From the NCBI RefSeq assembly GCF_051912485.1, contig NZ_CP196822.1, positions 930,001-994,000 on the forward strand: a stretch of 64,000 nt of DNA, read 5' to 3'. The notes under the pieces are model-generated. The model was not told where the DNA came from. It saw only the letters and a list, made by a program, of their open reading frames with translations, and made no database searches. The position numbers and the translations under genes were made by a program. The DNA is from Nitrobacter sp051912485. Lineage in GTDB: Bacteria > Pseudomonadota > Alphaproteobacteria > Rhizobiales > Xanthobacteraceae. Positions 26,850 through 36,615 of this stretch are shown here, piece after piece (positions within the stretch are counted from its first letter, which is position 1; each line of letters begins with the position of its first letter).

Positions 26850-29800
26850 CGGGCTTCTCCCGCGAACAGCGGTGCTTTGGAAAGGGCGAGGAGTCCTGTG
26901 AGTGCCGCGATCGTCCCATCGGGTCGGTAGTCTGTCATTTCCAGCCGCAACATGGGTTGGTGACTGAGGGGGATCGGTAGCTGTTTCACGCCTCCTGGCA
27001 CGATCTTTTGGCTTGCGTGACCGGCAATCGACGAGGGCGTGACCGGCATCGTGGGCGATTGCGGTGTGGTCTTGCCGATGATGGTTTTTGCGGCTCCGAT
27101 CCGCGTCGTCACGATCTTCGTTGTTGGTTGCGCAAGCCGTTTGAAAATCCCGCTCGGGATTTTGCTGCCGGGAATGAGATGACCAAGGTCGAGCCACGGC
27201 GCCGGCAGGAACGGCGTATCGGTCAGGAACAGAATGCGCGAGCCGGAGCGGTCGCGGAACTGGCTGTTGAAGTTTACAGCCGGATGACTCGGCGACAGAA
27301 CGGCGGTCAATCGATCCACGGTGCAGCGGCCGTCACGATGGATTGGTTCCGGCGATTCAATGAGAACGCCGGCGCAATCCCAGCCGCTGTCGTCGGTGCG
27401 CGGAAGCCACAAGAGACTGGTGCGCGGCGTCTCCGCGATCGGCCATCCTTCGAGGCCGATCTGACGGAGCGCATCGTCGAACGCACCGTCGTCACCCAGC
27501 ACCGGCCCGCGCGCAAAGCCGGATACGGCCTGGATTTCGAGATCGCCCGTCGGCGTTCCGGATGCGCTCGCGCCGAAGCCCAAGGCTACGAGCATGTCAT
27601 TGGGCGCGAACCAGCGCGACGTCTGGAAGCTGACACCAGGCAGCCGCGCCGCGGGCGCGCCCGCGATGGTCGATTTGATGTGGACGTAGAACTCGTACCA
27701 GGCGCGGGGCTGAAGCTCTGCGGTGGCGTCGAGCGTGAGACCGGGCTTGGGCACCGGGCAGGGCGGTGTGCCCGCGACTACGACCTCGCCGTCGATCAGG
27801 CCGACGCCGGTTGCGACCTGATAGCGCCGCTGGTCGGCGCCGCTCAGGAATGCGGGATTGAGCGCCGCGCTGAAGTGGGGAAGGATGAGCAAAAGGTTGC
27901 CCGAAGCATCCGCGGTGTCGGTGCGGCGCAGGCCAAGCTGAAGCGTGTAATTGTATAGTCCGGCGAGCGCTTCCACGTGACCGACATCGAAATGCGCGCG
28001 CAGCGGATCGTGGCGGAAGCGCGCCACCTCGCTTTGCGCGGGCTCGTAACCGGAAAGGTGACGCTCCAGCAGCTCCGGCGCGAATCTATCCTGTGCGCGA
28101 TGGAGCGTCTGAAGGTGACCCGGTAAACCGAACTGCAGGGCGGCGATCGGCTGGCCGTAATAGACGCTTCCGCCGGGCGCCGGATGAGGCAGCGGCGCTG
28201 GCCTTGGAGGCACCGGCGTGGTCTTGAAGAAATAGCTTCGTTTCATAGGCAGCGTCGGATCGACATCTGAACTCGAGGTCGCGGCCGGAACGCGAATGCC
28301 GTACATGATCTGCTTGTAGAGCGTGCCGGTCCACGCCAGTTCTACATCGATGCGATAGGTTTTGCCGGGCTGCAGCAGGCAGCGCGAGGCGCCGCTTTGA
28401 TGCGCCGTATCGGTGGGCGGGCCGTCGTTCGCGGCTTGCTGCTGGGTGGCTGCCGCTGCGGCCTGTGCATCGTTGCGCGCCTGTGCAGCCGCGAGCGCCG
28501 TTGCTGTCATGCCTTCCAGCCCGAGCAGGCCGAGCTGTTGTGTCGCCGGCCACTCAATCCGCAGCGCCGTCACCGTACCTGGCGCCTTGAAGATCAGCAC
28601 CCTCTGGCCATTGCCGATGTCCTTCGTGTCCGGATACCACGCCTGGCTCGGGCTCTTGGGGTCGTACACGCGCACGAGGCCCGGTCCCTTGCCGTTGAGA
28701 CTCGCGGACGGCGCCCACAGGAAAAGGAAGCCGTTGCTCGCGATCGGCTCGTCGAGATAGATCGTGGCGTTGAAGCGCAGGTTCAATCGTTCGAATGCGA
28801 GTTCGTTGCCATCGGCCGGGATCGCGTATTCGAGCAGCAGCACGCCGGCGAATTCCCGTTCGACCTTGGTCGGCGAGGCGAGGGACGCGGTGCGCGGCTT
28901 CAGGTAGTTCACCATGTAAGGTAGCGCCTGCCGTCCGACCTCGTCCAGCGGCGTGACCGTTTCTGTATCCAGCAGCGTGAAGCCAGGTGCCAGCAGCCCG
29001 CCGATGCGACTCTGCGTCGGATCGGCGCTGATGATCTCGGGCGGCAAGCGCCAGAGTTCTTCTTGTGCGACCGCATCGATGCCCAGCGTCCAGCCGATGC
29101 GCGCTCGTGCGTCGGGCCGGCAGATATGGCCGACCGCGCCGATCGGATCGCCCGGCAGCGACTGGCCGGGGTCGCTCATGCGGTCGATGAAGAACGTGCC
29201 CTTGATGTCGAACAGGATCAGCTCGGCCGGTTCCGCTGATGTGCCGGGGTTGCCGGTGCGGCCTGCTTGCCATGCAGCGCTCAGTTCGCCCGATACCAGC
29301 GTGCCGGGGCCATGCTCGTCGCCGGTGACATCGAAAAGCTGGAGGCTGCGCAGCTCCCATTGATAGTCGAGCAGATTGCTTCCGAACGGGCGAGCACGGT
29401 CGCCTTCCGGATACTGATCGATGGTCGGAAACTGCGTGCCGCCGCAGCCACTGGCAAGATGCGGCGGAAATGCGAAGCTGAGCGCGATGAGCGCGTCGGG
29501 CCAAACCGTTTGCGCCTCCTCCGGTGACTGCCCCAGTTGATAAAGAAGCTGATACTTGTCGTCGATCAGCATGGCATTCTGGCCGACGATCTGTCCGCCT
29601 TCGAGCCGGTCGAGCGGCAGCGAGGTCGGAGGCGGCACTTTAAGCGGCGGTTCGGAGCCGAATTTCAGCTCGACGCATTTGCGGATCTTCGTGAATAGCA
29701 GGTTCACATGCCCACAGACTTTGGCATAGATCGATGTGTTGCCCTCGGAGATCAAGGCTTGCAGATCGGCCGAAACGCCAACGGATACCGGACCGATATG

Positions 29801-32482
29801 CGCGGAGCCGTCGACATGGCCGAAGCCGGCGAGGATCAGCGGACTCGTCGCGACCAGGATATCGGCCGATGCATGGACCTCAGCCCACACGATCGGTCGA
29901 GGACCGAAGCTTAGATCGAGACCGAAGCCGAAGGCGAGGATGAAGCCGTCGAAGCTCGTAGGACCGCCGCGCGGCCACTTCTCGATGCCGTCGCCGCGCA
30001 GCATGAAGTAGCCGTACGCGCCTACGTTAAAAATGTCCGGCAAGACTCTGACAGTCGCTGGACCGATGCCGCGCCCTTGTCCGTTGTAGCCGTCGGCACC
30101 CATGTAGAGGTACCAGTCGGACGTGTCGCCGGTGACAGGGAAACGTCCGCCGGACGGAATCTTCGCCGTCAGCAGCACTGGAATATTCAGCGTGCCGGAA
30201 ATGCCGAACGTCACCGCGTCGGCGGGATCGACAATGATCGCGCCGCGTAGCGCGATGAAGGTGGGATCGGGGTCCGGCTTGTGCGTGATGCTCATGCGGC
30301 CGGAGAGTATCGTTGCGTCGATGGCGCCGAGCACGACAAGGTCCGGCACCGTCAGGAACAGACCGGCTTTGGCGCTGAAGGCGAACCCCATGTCGGGCAG
30401 CGTCCCGACCACGGCTTCCAGCCCGAACGTGAAATTGCCGGGCAACTCGTTGAACGGCTCGGGGCTGCCGGGCGGCGGCGGCTCCTGCGGGTCCCAGAGC
30501 AGCGCGTGCTCGATCGGGTCCTCGCCCGGAGCCGGCGGTGCGATCGTGGTCGCGATGCCGAACGTGCCGCCGACGCCGAACAGGCCGAGCCCGCTGTTGG
30601 CGAGCGGCAACGGTCCCGGCAGGTCGGCGGCGAGTTCGAGCAGCACCATCTGGCCCTGAAGCCGCAGCGATGCCTCGGCATTGAACCCGACCGGCACGAC
30701 GTTCACGCGGATCATCGCCTCGAAGCCGCCGTTGCTGACGCTGACCTTGCCTTCGCCTTCGATGACGCCGGGCATGGTGATCTGCGCATCAAGGCCGCGG
30801 ATGCTGGCGATGATCTTGTTAGTCTCGGGGTCGAGCGTCGCACGGATGGTCGCTCCGGAGACTCGCACCGGACCGAGATTGAGCTTGAAACGCAGATCGA
30901 CCTCGACCCAGATCGAACCGCGCCCGCTGCGCGAGCCCAGCACGTCGAAAAGCGAGCCGGGGCCTCCGACGAGCCAGTGGCCGGGATCCTCGACCTCCAT
31001 GGTGGCGTGCCGGTAGTCGAGCCCGATCATGCCGAGGCCGCTTCCGGAATGGTCGAGCGAGAGCACCACGCCGCGCAACCGGATGCGCAGCGGCTCCTCG
31101 GGCGCGAGCGAAACCGACATCACGCCGAGGTCGATTGGGTGGATCACGACATCGACCGCGTAGTCGAGCGTGAAGGTCTGCTTGTCGGTGAGCGAGAGGC
31201 CCTTCGGTTTGCCTTCCGTGGCAAGCTCGACGCCATGGACCACGAGGCGGCCCTTGTCGTTGAGCAGCGTGCTGAGCGCCATCCCGGCGGTGAGCAGCGC
31301 AGCCGCAGGTGTCCCCGCGCCGGCGCTGCCGAGATTTTTCTCCGCGATCAGCGCGGTCGCAAATGCGCCGGCAGCGATGAAGCCTTTCTCGGCGGTGCCG
31401 CCGCCATCGGCGCTGACGGCGAGAATGCCATTCTCGCCCTGCGCCTCGATGCCGATCGAAAGCCGCGTTGGAGCGGCAGCGTCATTGGTCTCGCGCGAGA
31501 AACGGGCGCGCGCAATCAGCGGCCGGCTTGCGAGGACATGCAATGTCCCGCCACCGACGTTCTCATGGTACTGGTCGACCGGCAATTCCACGGCGACCTC
31601 GACCAGCGTGGGAAGGAAGGAAGCAAGACCGGTCGCCGTTGGATCGACGCATTCGATGCGTACGGTCATCGCTGGCTTGCCGTCGCGCGGCGGCACATGG
31701 GCCTCCGCCGACAGAGCGATGCCGACGGGATCGAGTCCGATCTCGATTTGCGCATTGACGGCGGTGCGATCGAACAGCGGCACGCTCTCGGGCAGGTAGA
31801 AGCGTGCGTTGCGGATCGACAGTCCCTTCCACGCCGGCGTATCGCCGGGCAACACGATCGGATGGCCATCGACGGATGCCGGCGGCGCGGCGGCTTGCGT
31901 GCTCATGTCGATGAAAAAGCCATCCGGCAGTTCGAGGCCGAATCCGCTCGATCCCAGCATTACGGTCGGCGGATCGAGAGTGAGCTTGACCACGCCGTCC
32001 GGCTGATCGATCGACGGCCCGAGGCGCATGGTCGCCTGCGCACCCTTCCGGCCCTCGATCACGAGTGCGATCGTCGCACCCATCACCTTGACCTGGCCCG
32101 CCGTCGCGGTGAGCCATTCCTCGCCGCCGGCTACGCCGTTGTGGATCGCAGGCGTGAATGCACGTCCTGCGCTGTCGGCCACCAGATCGGCTAAGCGAGT
32201 GGCAGGAGGTACCTGTCCGAGGTCGAAGGCAAGATCGAAGCCGTCCGGGCGAAGCGCGAATCGAAACGGCAGCGGCGGGCCGAGCGGCGCGAGCGAGAGA
32301 TCGAAGAACAGCGGATGCGCGGCACCCCCCACTTGCGCGGTGCCGCTGTATGCGCCGTCGACCGGACCAGTAATGACGCCGGGATCAACTTCGAGTCCGC
32401 TGAGGAGTGCGTCAATCTTCGACGTTAGCAATATGCCCTGAAGCCAACCATTGCCTTCAATCCATGATCGTAAAGTCGTCAA
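26846..32482 (-). CDS. Giant protein of unknown function (1878 aa), beta-strand-rich
   Basis: It starts at TTG (32482) with a strong GGAGG 5 nt upstream and reads MTTLRSWIEGNGWLQGILL. No signal peptide or membrane helix is evident. The first ~1000 residues consist of repeating alternating polar/hydrophobic strands with glycine turns (LNIPVLLTAKIPSGGRFPV, GFGFGLDLSFGPRPIVWAEV, HIGPVSVGVSADLQALISEG). This recalls the large DUF6603-type proteins of other bacteria, but I cannot confirm a match. A short Ala/Gln-rich linker (AAAQARNDAQAAAAATQQQA) separates it from a second half with jelly-roll-like stretches. It is followed and overlapped by the 1008-aa gene. Base composition resembles the surrounding chromosome. 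Confidence 0.78.
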   Translation of the reverse strand: MTTLRSWIEGNGWLQGILLTSKIDALLSGLEVDPGVITGPVDGAYSGTAQVGGAAHPLFFDLSLAPLGPPLPFRFALRPDGFDLAFDLGQVPPATRLADLVADSAGRAFTPAIHNGVAGGEEWLTATAGQVKVMGATIALVIEGRKGAQATMRLGPSIDQPDGVVKLTLDPPTVMLGSSGFGLELPDGFFIDMSTQAAAPPASVDGHPIVLPGDTPAWKGLSIRNARFYLPESVPLFDRTAVNAQIEIGLDPVGIALSAEAHVPPRDGKPAMTVRIECVDPTATGLASFLPTLVEVAVELPVDQYHENVGGGTLHVLASRPLIARARFSRETNDAAAPTRLSIGIEAQGENGILAVSADGGGTAEKGFIAAGAFATALIAEKNLGSAGAGTPAAALLTAGMALSTLLNDKGRLVVHGVELATEGKPKGLSLTDKQTFTLDYAVDVVIHPIDLGVMSVSLAPEEPLRIRLRGVVLSLDHSGSGLGMIGLDYRHATMEVEDPGHWLVGGPGSLFDVLGSRSGRGSIWVEVDLRFKLNLGPVRVSGATIRATLDPETNKIIASIRGLDAQITMPGVIEGEGKVSVSNGGFEAMIRVNVVPVGFNAEASLRLQGQMVLLELAADLPGPLPLANSGLGLFGVGGTFGIATTIAPPAPGEDPIEHALLWDPQEPPPPGSPEPFNELPGNFTFGLEAVVGTLPDMGFAFSAKAGLFLTVPDLVVLGAIDATILSGRMSITHKPDPDPTFIALRGAIIVDPADAVTFGISGTLNIPVLLTAKIPSGGRFPVTGDTSDWYLYMGADGYNGQGRGIGPATVRVLPDIFNVGAYGYFMLRGDGIEKWPRGGPTSFDGFILAFGFGLDLSFGPRPIVWAEVHASADILVATSPLILAGFGHVDGSAHIGPVSVGVSADLQALISEGNTSIYAKVCGHVNLLFTKIRKCVELKFGSEPPLKVPPPTSLPLDRLEGGQIVGQNAMLIDDKYQLLYQLGQSPEEAQTVWPDALIALSFAFPPHLASGCGGTQFPTIDQYPEGDRARPFGSNLLDYQWELRSLQLFDVTGDEHGPGTLVSGELSAAWQAGRTGNPGTSAEPAELILFDIKGTFFIDRMSDPGQSLPGDPIGAVGHICRPDARARIGWTLGIDAVAQEELWRLPPEIISADPTQSRIGGLLAPGFTLLDTETVTPLDEVGRQALPYMVNYLKPRTASLASPTKVEREFAGVLLLEYAIPADGNELAFERLNLRFNATIYLDEPIASNGFLFLWAPSASLNGKGPGLVRVYDPKSPSQAWYPDTKDIGNGQRVLIFKAPGTVTALRIEWPATQQLGLLGLEGMTATALAAAQARNDAQAAAAATQQQAANDGPPTDTAHQSGASRCLLQPGKTYRIDVELAWTGTLYKQIMYGIRVPAATSSSDVDPTLPMKRSYFFKTTPVPPRPAPLPHPAPGGSVYYGQPIAALQFGLPGHLQTLHRAQDRFAPELLERHLSGYEPAQSEVARFRHDPLRAHFDVGHVEALAGLYNYTLQLGLRRTDTADASGNLLLILPHFSAALNPAFLSGADQRRYQVATGVGLIDGEVVVAGTPPCPVPKPGLTLDATAELQPRAWYEFYVHIKSTIAGAPAARLPGVSFQTSRWFAPNDMLVALGFGASASGTPTGDLEIQAVSGFARGPVLGDDGAFDDALRQIGLEGWPIAETPRTSLLWLPRTDDSGWDCAGVLIESPEPIHRDGRCTVDRLTAVLSPSHPAVNFNSQFRDRSGSRILFLTDTPFLPAPWLDLGHLIPGSKIPSGIFKRLAQPTTKIVTTRIGAAKTIIGKTTPQSPTMPVTPSSIAGHASQKIVPGGVKQLPIPLSHQPMLRLEMTDYRPDGTIAALTGLLALSKAPLFAGEAR

Positions 32483-32734
32483 AATGTCCTCCGCCGCTCA
32501 GGGACGCGACACAAAAATTTCCGTCAAACGAATTTGAAAACGTTAACTGACACAATTTTAGAGAACCGATGGCCGGGCGAAACGGGGAAAATAAGAGACG
32601 AGCGAAACTCAGCGAATCAACGCTTACAGAGTGTCGATCAAAGTCCGCTTTTTTGTGACAAATGCCGTTCATGTCATACGAACGGTGCCGTGGCGCGGCT
32701 CTCCGTTCGGAACATCATCTCGCCGGAGCAATGA

Positions 32735-32758
32735 AACGAACTTCTGACCACCACACTA
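32735..32758. repeat. Half-copy of palindromic repeat family D
   Basis: Read on the minus strand, CTAGTGTGG then GGTCAGAAGTTCG matches the left arm of the family D element at 61268-61297 (CTAGTGTGG...TTCAGAAGTTCGC). Its CTAG end contains the TAG stop of the protease gene (32756-32758). The rest of the 273-base gap to the giant gene start at 32482 holds no recognisable gene. Confidence 0.6.
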
Positions 32759-33268
32759 GGGATAGCCGTGCAGCATCAATCGGTCTGCACGGACTTCCCA
32801 ACTCTCGAGCCGGTTGAGGAAACTCATCCCGAGAAGGTTGGTTTTCATCTGGCCGCGCGGAACCACGAGCGCGGGCACCGATCGCTCGACAAGCTTTCCG
32901 ACCGCAAGCCGGTCGAGCGTGAGGCGTGCCGCGCGCGCACGTCCACCGGCCGTTTCGACGTCCACGTCGTAATTCAGCAATTCCAGCGGCAGCCCCGCTG
33001 CTTTCGCGGTCTCGTAGGTGAGGACGACGGAGGTTGCGCCGGTGTCGATGATCATCGAAGTTTTCACGCCGTTGATCTTGGCGTGCAATGTAAAATCGCC
33101 ATTTTGGGTGCGGGGAATCTGGACGCTACGTGGAGCCCCCGCACCGGCCTCGCGCAGCACCGTCGAGACTAGGCTTCTTGCAGCTGATATCCGCGTGGGA
33201 TCGCCATAGGCGACTACGGCTCCCGCCGTCGCCGCCAGCATTGCGATCACGAGCAGGATACGGATCAC
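32756..33268 (-). CDS. Retropepsin-like clan AA aspartic protease, membrane-anchored or secreted
   Basis: A protein of about 170 aa. An N-terminal hydrophobic helix (VIRILLVIAMLAATAGAVVA) is followed by a single aspartic protease domain with the catalytic motif MIIDTGATSVVL and a C-terminal LLGMSFLNRLESWEV, typical of the TIGR02281 family. It probably acts as a dimer in the periplasm. The chosen start is GTG at 33268 with AGG 7-9 bases upstream; the open frame extends further but overlaps the DUF1289 gene. It lies 22 nt downstream of that gene, so the two form an operon. Substrate unknown. Confidence 0.85.
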   Translation of the reverse strand: MIRILLVIAMLAATAGAVVAYGDPTRISAARSLVSTVLREAGAGAPRSVQIPRTQNGDFTLHAKINGVKTSMIIDTGATSVVLTYETAKAAGLPLELLNYDVDVETAGGRARAARLTLDRLAVGKLVERSVPALVVPRGQMKTNLLGMSFLNRLESWEVRADRLMLHGYP

Positions 33269-33290
33269 AACGCACCTGCCAGGTTTTCGG

Positions 33291-33503
33291 TTACGGTTCG
33301 AGTTTCGTGCGTGCCGCCGGAACGGCTCTTTCCAGACCTGCTTCCGCCATGCGGGCCGGCAGCCCCGCCATGATCGAGAGCCGCTCCGCGCTTTCGATTT
33401 GGCCCCACCGCGCAATTTCGGCAAGCGTGCGACCGCAGCCATGACAGAGGCCGCTTTGGGGATCGATCGTGCAAACACCTGTGCATGGCGTTTCGATGCT
33501 CAT
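33291..33503 (-). CDS. DUF1289 domain protein
   Basis: Small cytoplasmic protein of 70 aa. The conserved pattern CTGVCTIDPQSGLCHGCGRT gives four cysteines spaced for a metal site, and EIARWG completes the DUF1289 signature. Function is unknown in the literature I recall. It is the first gene of a two-gene minus-strand unit with the retropepsin-like protease. Confidence 0.88.
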   Translation of the reverse strand: MSIETPCTGVCTIDPQSGLCHGCGRTLAEIARWGQIESAERLSIMAGLPARMAEAGLERAVPAARTKLEP

Positions 33504-33544
33504 TCAAGACCATAATGACCATTCGTTCGCTCTCGCAAGCCTCA

Positions 33545-33669
33545 GCCAGAGTCTGGTTCAACAGCGTTGAATCAGATTCTGGCCTCATCGTTTTGATCGA
33601 GCATGATCTTGTCCGGAAACCGGTTACCACTTTGCGCTGGCGCGGCCCTTCGGGTCGGGATCATGCTCT
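33545..33669. repeat. Palindromic intergenic repeat, family B copy 1
   Basis: Two stem-loops in tandem. The first has GCCAGA/TCTGGC ends (33545-33583). The second has GAGCATGATC (33599-33608) and GATCATGCTC (33659-33668) around an ACCGGTT core. A second copy lies at 51621-51725. The end overlaps the TAG stop of the sensor kinase gene (33668-33670). Confidence 0.8.
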
Positions 33670-35269
33670 AAAGACCTGTTCCGGCATTCATGATCGGCTT
33701 GTTCCGGAGGCGGCGTCGCTCATCTGCTGCCGGATCGGCCGTTTGCGTGGGTTGAAGCGGCGGAGCGTCCTCCGCCATCGGGGCCAGAGCGGACATCACG
33801 CGCTCCGGCGGAAAGGTAACAATGACCTCGGTGCCGATACGGAGCTTGGACCGCAGGGTGAACGTACCGCCGTGCATGTCGACCAGGCTCTTTGCGATCG
33901 GCAATCCGAGACCTGCGCCTTGTTCGGCGGATTTGATCGAATTCGACCCTTGCCCGAACGACGCCAGCACGATCGGGATTTCGTCTTCCGCGATCCCGGA
34001 GCCGTTGTCCTTGACACTGAGGTATTGCCCGCCTGAAGCCGTCCATCCGACCTTCAGCCAGATCTCGCCGCCTTGTGGCGTGAATTTGATCGAATTTGAC
34101 AACAGGTTGAGCACGATCTGGCGCGTGGCGCGTTCGTCGCCCCAGATGCGCGGCATACCTTGTTCGAACACTTCATGAATTGTGATGCCGCGGCTGGAGG
34201 CCCGCAGCTTCAGCAGGTGATGACAGTCTGCGACGACATGGACCAGGGACACCGCTTCTTCGTTAAGTTCGTAACGGCCGGCCTCGATCCGCGACAGGTC
34301 GAGGATTTCGTTGATCAGATTCAGCAGGTGAACGCCGGAATTATGAATGTCAGCCGAATAGCTTTTGTAGACCGCGACCGCGTGCTCGCCGAAAATCTCG
34401 CTCTTCATCACTTCTGAAAATCCGAGGATGGCGTTCAGCGGCGTCCGCAGTTCGTGACTCATTTGAGCCAGGAATCGTGATTTTGCGACGTTGGCCGATT
34501 CCGCGCGATGTCGCGCTTCATCCGAAATGGCCTTCGCCTGTTCAAGTTCACCGATCAGGGCGTCTTTTTCCGCGCGCGCTTCCAGCGTCGCCAGCGTCGT
34601 GGAATGCAGGCGATGCGCGAGCAATGCGAAGTAACCTTCCGCGGCCAATACCAGAACGGCGAGAATGTAGTTGTTGAAGCTGCCGCCGATAGCAAACTTC
34701 AGCGCGATCGCCGATGTCACCGGGGCGGTTGCGGCAAAGGCGGCAATAGGCAGACTGGCGGCGAGCATGCTCGATACCGCCACGATCAGCAGCATCAGAA
34801 ACATCATCACGGTATTGGTGACCGGATCCGAACCGGCGGGATGAACCAGGATCGTCGTCCAGCACAGGCCGTACAAAAGATCGAGCAGGATGAAACGTGC
34901 GCGCCATTTGCGCGTGCTGGTGGACGCCGACTCCTTGAGATAATTGTTGCAGTTGTAGATGATGACGGCATGGATGCAGAGCATTCCGAATGTCCATGCC
35001 GCCGCCGGGGCGGCTTCCATCCAGAAACCGAACAGCACGCCCGCCACGACCACAAGCAGCATCACCACGAACGACGCCGACAGCCGTGTTTGCGCATATT
35101 GACGGAGCAGTTCGTGATCGAATGCCGGGCGGGTTCCGCTTGTCGAGGTCAACCGGTCCCGCGCTTCGCGAACCCGCTGCGTGGCGGCGCGGCGATGACG
35201 TGCGGACGGTACAATCGCGGGGGCGACCGGAAGCTGCACGACTTCAGGTTTATCGGCGGGGGTACTCAT
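33668..35269 (-). CDS. Membrane sensor histidine kinase, PleC/DivJ-like
   Basis: A protein of 533 aa. A cytoplasmic N-terminus (about 60 aa) is followed by about six membrane helices between residues 65 and 217, and a short coiled coil (225-260). The HisKA domain carries phospho-acceptor His272 in QMSHELRTPLNAILGFSE, and the ATPase domain has NLLSNSIKF, DNGSGI and GAGLGLPIAKSL. The H-box is of the type seen in PleC, DivJ and PdhS kinases of alphaproteobacteria. Start ATG at 35269; an adjacent TTG is in frame. No receiver domain or partner regulator is next to it. A CtrA-type site lies about 100 bases upstream. Confidence 0.85.
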   Translation of the reverse strand: MSTPADKPEVVQLPVAPAIVPSARHRRAATQRVREARDRLTSTSGTRPAFDHELLRQYAQTRLSASFVVMLLVVVAGVLFGFWMEAAPAAAWTFGMLCIHAVIIYNCNNYLKESASTSTRKWRARFILLDLLYGLCWTTILVHPAGSDPVTNTVMMFLMLLIVAVSSMLAASLPIAAFAATAPVTSAIALKFAIGGSFNNYILAVLVLAAEGYFALLAHRLHSTTLATLEARAEKDALIGELEQAKAISDEARHRAESANVAKSRFLAQMSHELRTPLNAILGFSEVMKSEIFGEHAVAVYKSYSADIHNSGVHLLNLINEILDLSRIEAGRYELNEEAVSLVHVVADCHHLLKLRASSRGITIHEVFEQGMPRIWGDERATRQIVLNLLSNSIKFTPQGGEIWLKVGWTASGGQYLSVKDNGSGIAEDEIPIVLASFGQGSNSIKSAEQGAGLGLPIAKSLVDMHGGTFTLRSKLRIGTEVIVTFPPERVMSALAPMAEDAPPLQPTQTADPAADERRRLRNKPIMNAGTGL

Positions 35270-35369
35270 CAACCAGACACAAATCCTGCACGCGGCCGCG
35301 CGAACCTTTTACTGTTCCATTTCTCGCGCCAAATCCTTAAGGGCTGCCTTAAAGTGCAGGATATTTCGG

Positions 35370-35384
35370 TTAATAGGCCGTTAA
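35370..35384. promoter_or_regulatory. Putative CtrA-binding site (TTAA-N7-TTAA)
   Basis: TTAA at 35370-35373 and TTAA at 35381-35384, separated by exactly 7 bases, match the CtrA cell-cycle regulator consensus. It sits about 100 bp upstream of the PleC/DivJ-like kinase start. A second TTAA pair at 35337-35352 has 8-base spacing and does not match. Function is inferred. Confidence 0.4.
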
Positions 35385-35452
35385 ATCCTCCTGAAAATAG
35401 GACTTTCGACCCGGCAAACGCCGGGCCGCAGCCATTTTGAATCCCGCAGCCG

Positions 35453-36322
35453 TTAACGCTCGAGCCGCGCCAGAAGACTGGACGTGTCCCAGCGGTGGCC
35501 ACCCATTGTCTCGACTTCCGCGTAAAAGGCATCCACCAGACTCGTGACCGGAAGGCTGGCACCGTTCAGGCGGGCCTCGGAAATGCAGATCGAAAGGTCC
35601 TTGCGCATCCATTCGACGGCAAAGCCGAAATCGAACTTGCCTTCGTTCATCGTTTTGTAGCGGTTTTCCATCTGCCACGATTGCGCGGCACCCTTCGAGA
35701 TCACCTCGACCACCGAATTGACGTCGAGTCCCGCCTTCTTGGCGAAGTGGATGCCCTCGGACAGCCCCTCCAAGAGGCCGGCAATGCAGATCTGATTGAC
35801 CATCTTGGTCAACTGACCTGCGCCCGCCGGACCAAGCCGTTTGCACATCCTGGCATAGGCCGCGATGATCGGCTTGGCGCCGGCGTAAGCATTCTCCGTT
35901 CCGCCGCACATCACCGTGAGAACACCGTTTTCGGCGCCGGCCTGTCCTCCCGAGACCGGAGCGTCGACAAAACCGAAGCCGCGCCTGGTCGCCTCGGCAT
36001 CGAGTTCGCGCGCGACCTGAGCGGAGGCAGTCGTGTGATCGACAAAGGTCGCTCCATGCTTCATTCCAGAAAAGGCGCCGCCGGCGCCGATCGTGATCGC
36101 ACGCAAGTCGTCGTCGTTGCCGACGCACGCCATCACGAAATCCTGACCGGCAGCGGCGGCTTCCGGCGTCGGTGCGGTTTTGCCGCCGAATTTCTCGGTC
36201 CATGCCTTCGCTTTGGCCGGCGTTCGATTGAACACGGTTACCTCGTGACCGCCCTTTGCGACGAGATGTCCTGCCATGGGGAATCCCATGACGCCGAGAC
36301 CGAGAAATGCGACTTTAGCCAT
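35453..36322 (-). CDS. NAD(P)-dependent beta-hydroxyacid dehydrogenase (3-hydroxyisobutyrate dehydrogenase family)
   Basis: 289 aa. The Rossmann motif is FLGLGVMGFPMAGHL at the N-terminus. The substrate-binding signature is FVDAPVSGGQAGAENG, and the catalytic lysine is in GAGQLTKMVNQICI. The start ATG at 36322 has AAGG upstream; the longer open frame to 36568 is not supported. The family includes 3-hydroxyisobutyrate, tartronate semialdehyde and glyoxylate/succinic semialdehyde reductases. The exact substrate cannot be told from this sequence. Confidence 0.87.
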   Translation of the reverse strand: MAKVAFLGLGVMGFPMAGHLVAKGGHEVTVFNRTPAKAKAWTEKFGGKTAPTPEAAAAGQDFVMACVGNDDDLRAITIGAGGAFSGMKHGATFVDHTTASAQVARELDAEATRRGFGFVDAPVSGGQAGAENGVLTVMCGGTENAYAGAKPIIAAYARMCKRLGPAGAGQLTKMVNQICIAGLLEGLSEGIHFAKKAGLDVNSVVEVISKGAAQSWQMENRYKTMNEGKFDFGFAVEWMRKDLSICISEARLNGASLPVTSLVDAFYAEVETMGGHRWDTSSLLARLER

Positions 36323-36615
36323 GTCCGAACCTTGTTCAAAATTCTGGGTTTTTGCCGTGATTGCGGCTGAGCCTGCTGAGCGGCCCATTTGCGGAGAGCG
36401 AGAAGAACGTGTCGCGATCAACTGCTTGCAAAAAATATCGCTCACTGCACAGCATATCCCTCGAGGCTGCTGCGGCAAAGACCGGAAAATCCTGAAACGG
36501 TGCGGACACAACAATGATACGATCGGACAGGTGAGGGTTGTCGCTGGCGGAATTCCAAGGTGTTTCAAAACGGGTTAGAGTTGAGTTGGGCAGTCGGATA
36601 AAGGAACGGCGCGAC

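Noticed and set aside
30281..32194. 637-aa plus-strand frame antisense to the giant gene
   Set aside because: Same effect: Arg/Asp/His-rich shadow translation without a domain, while the minus-strand frame has a strong ribosome-binding site and an ATGA-coupled partner.
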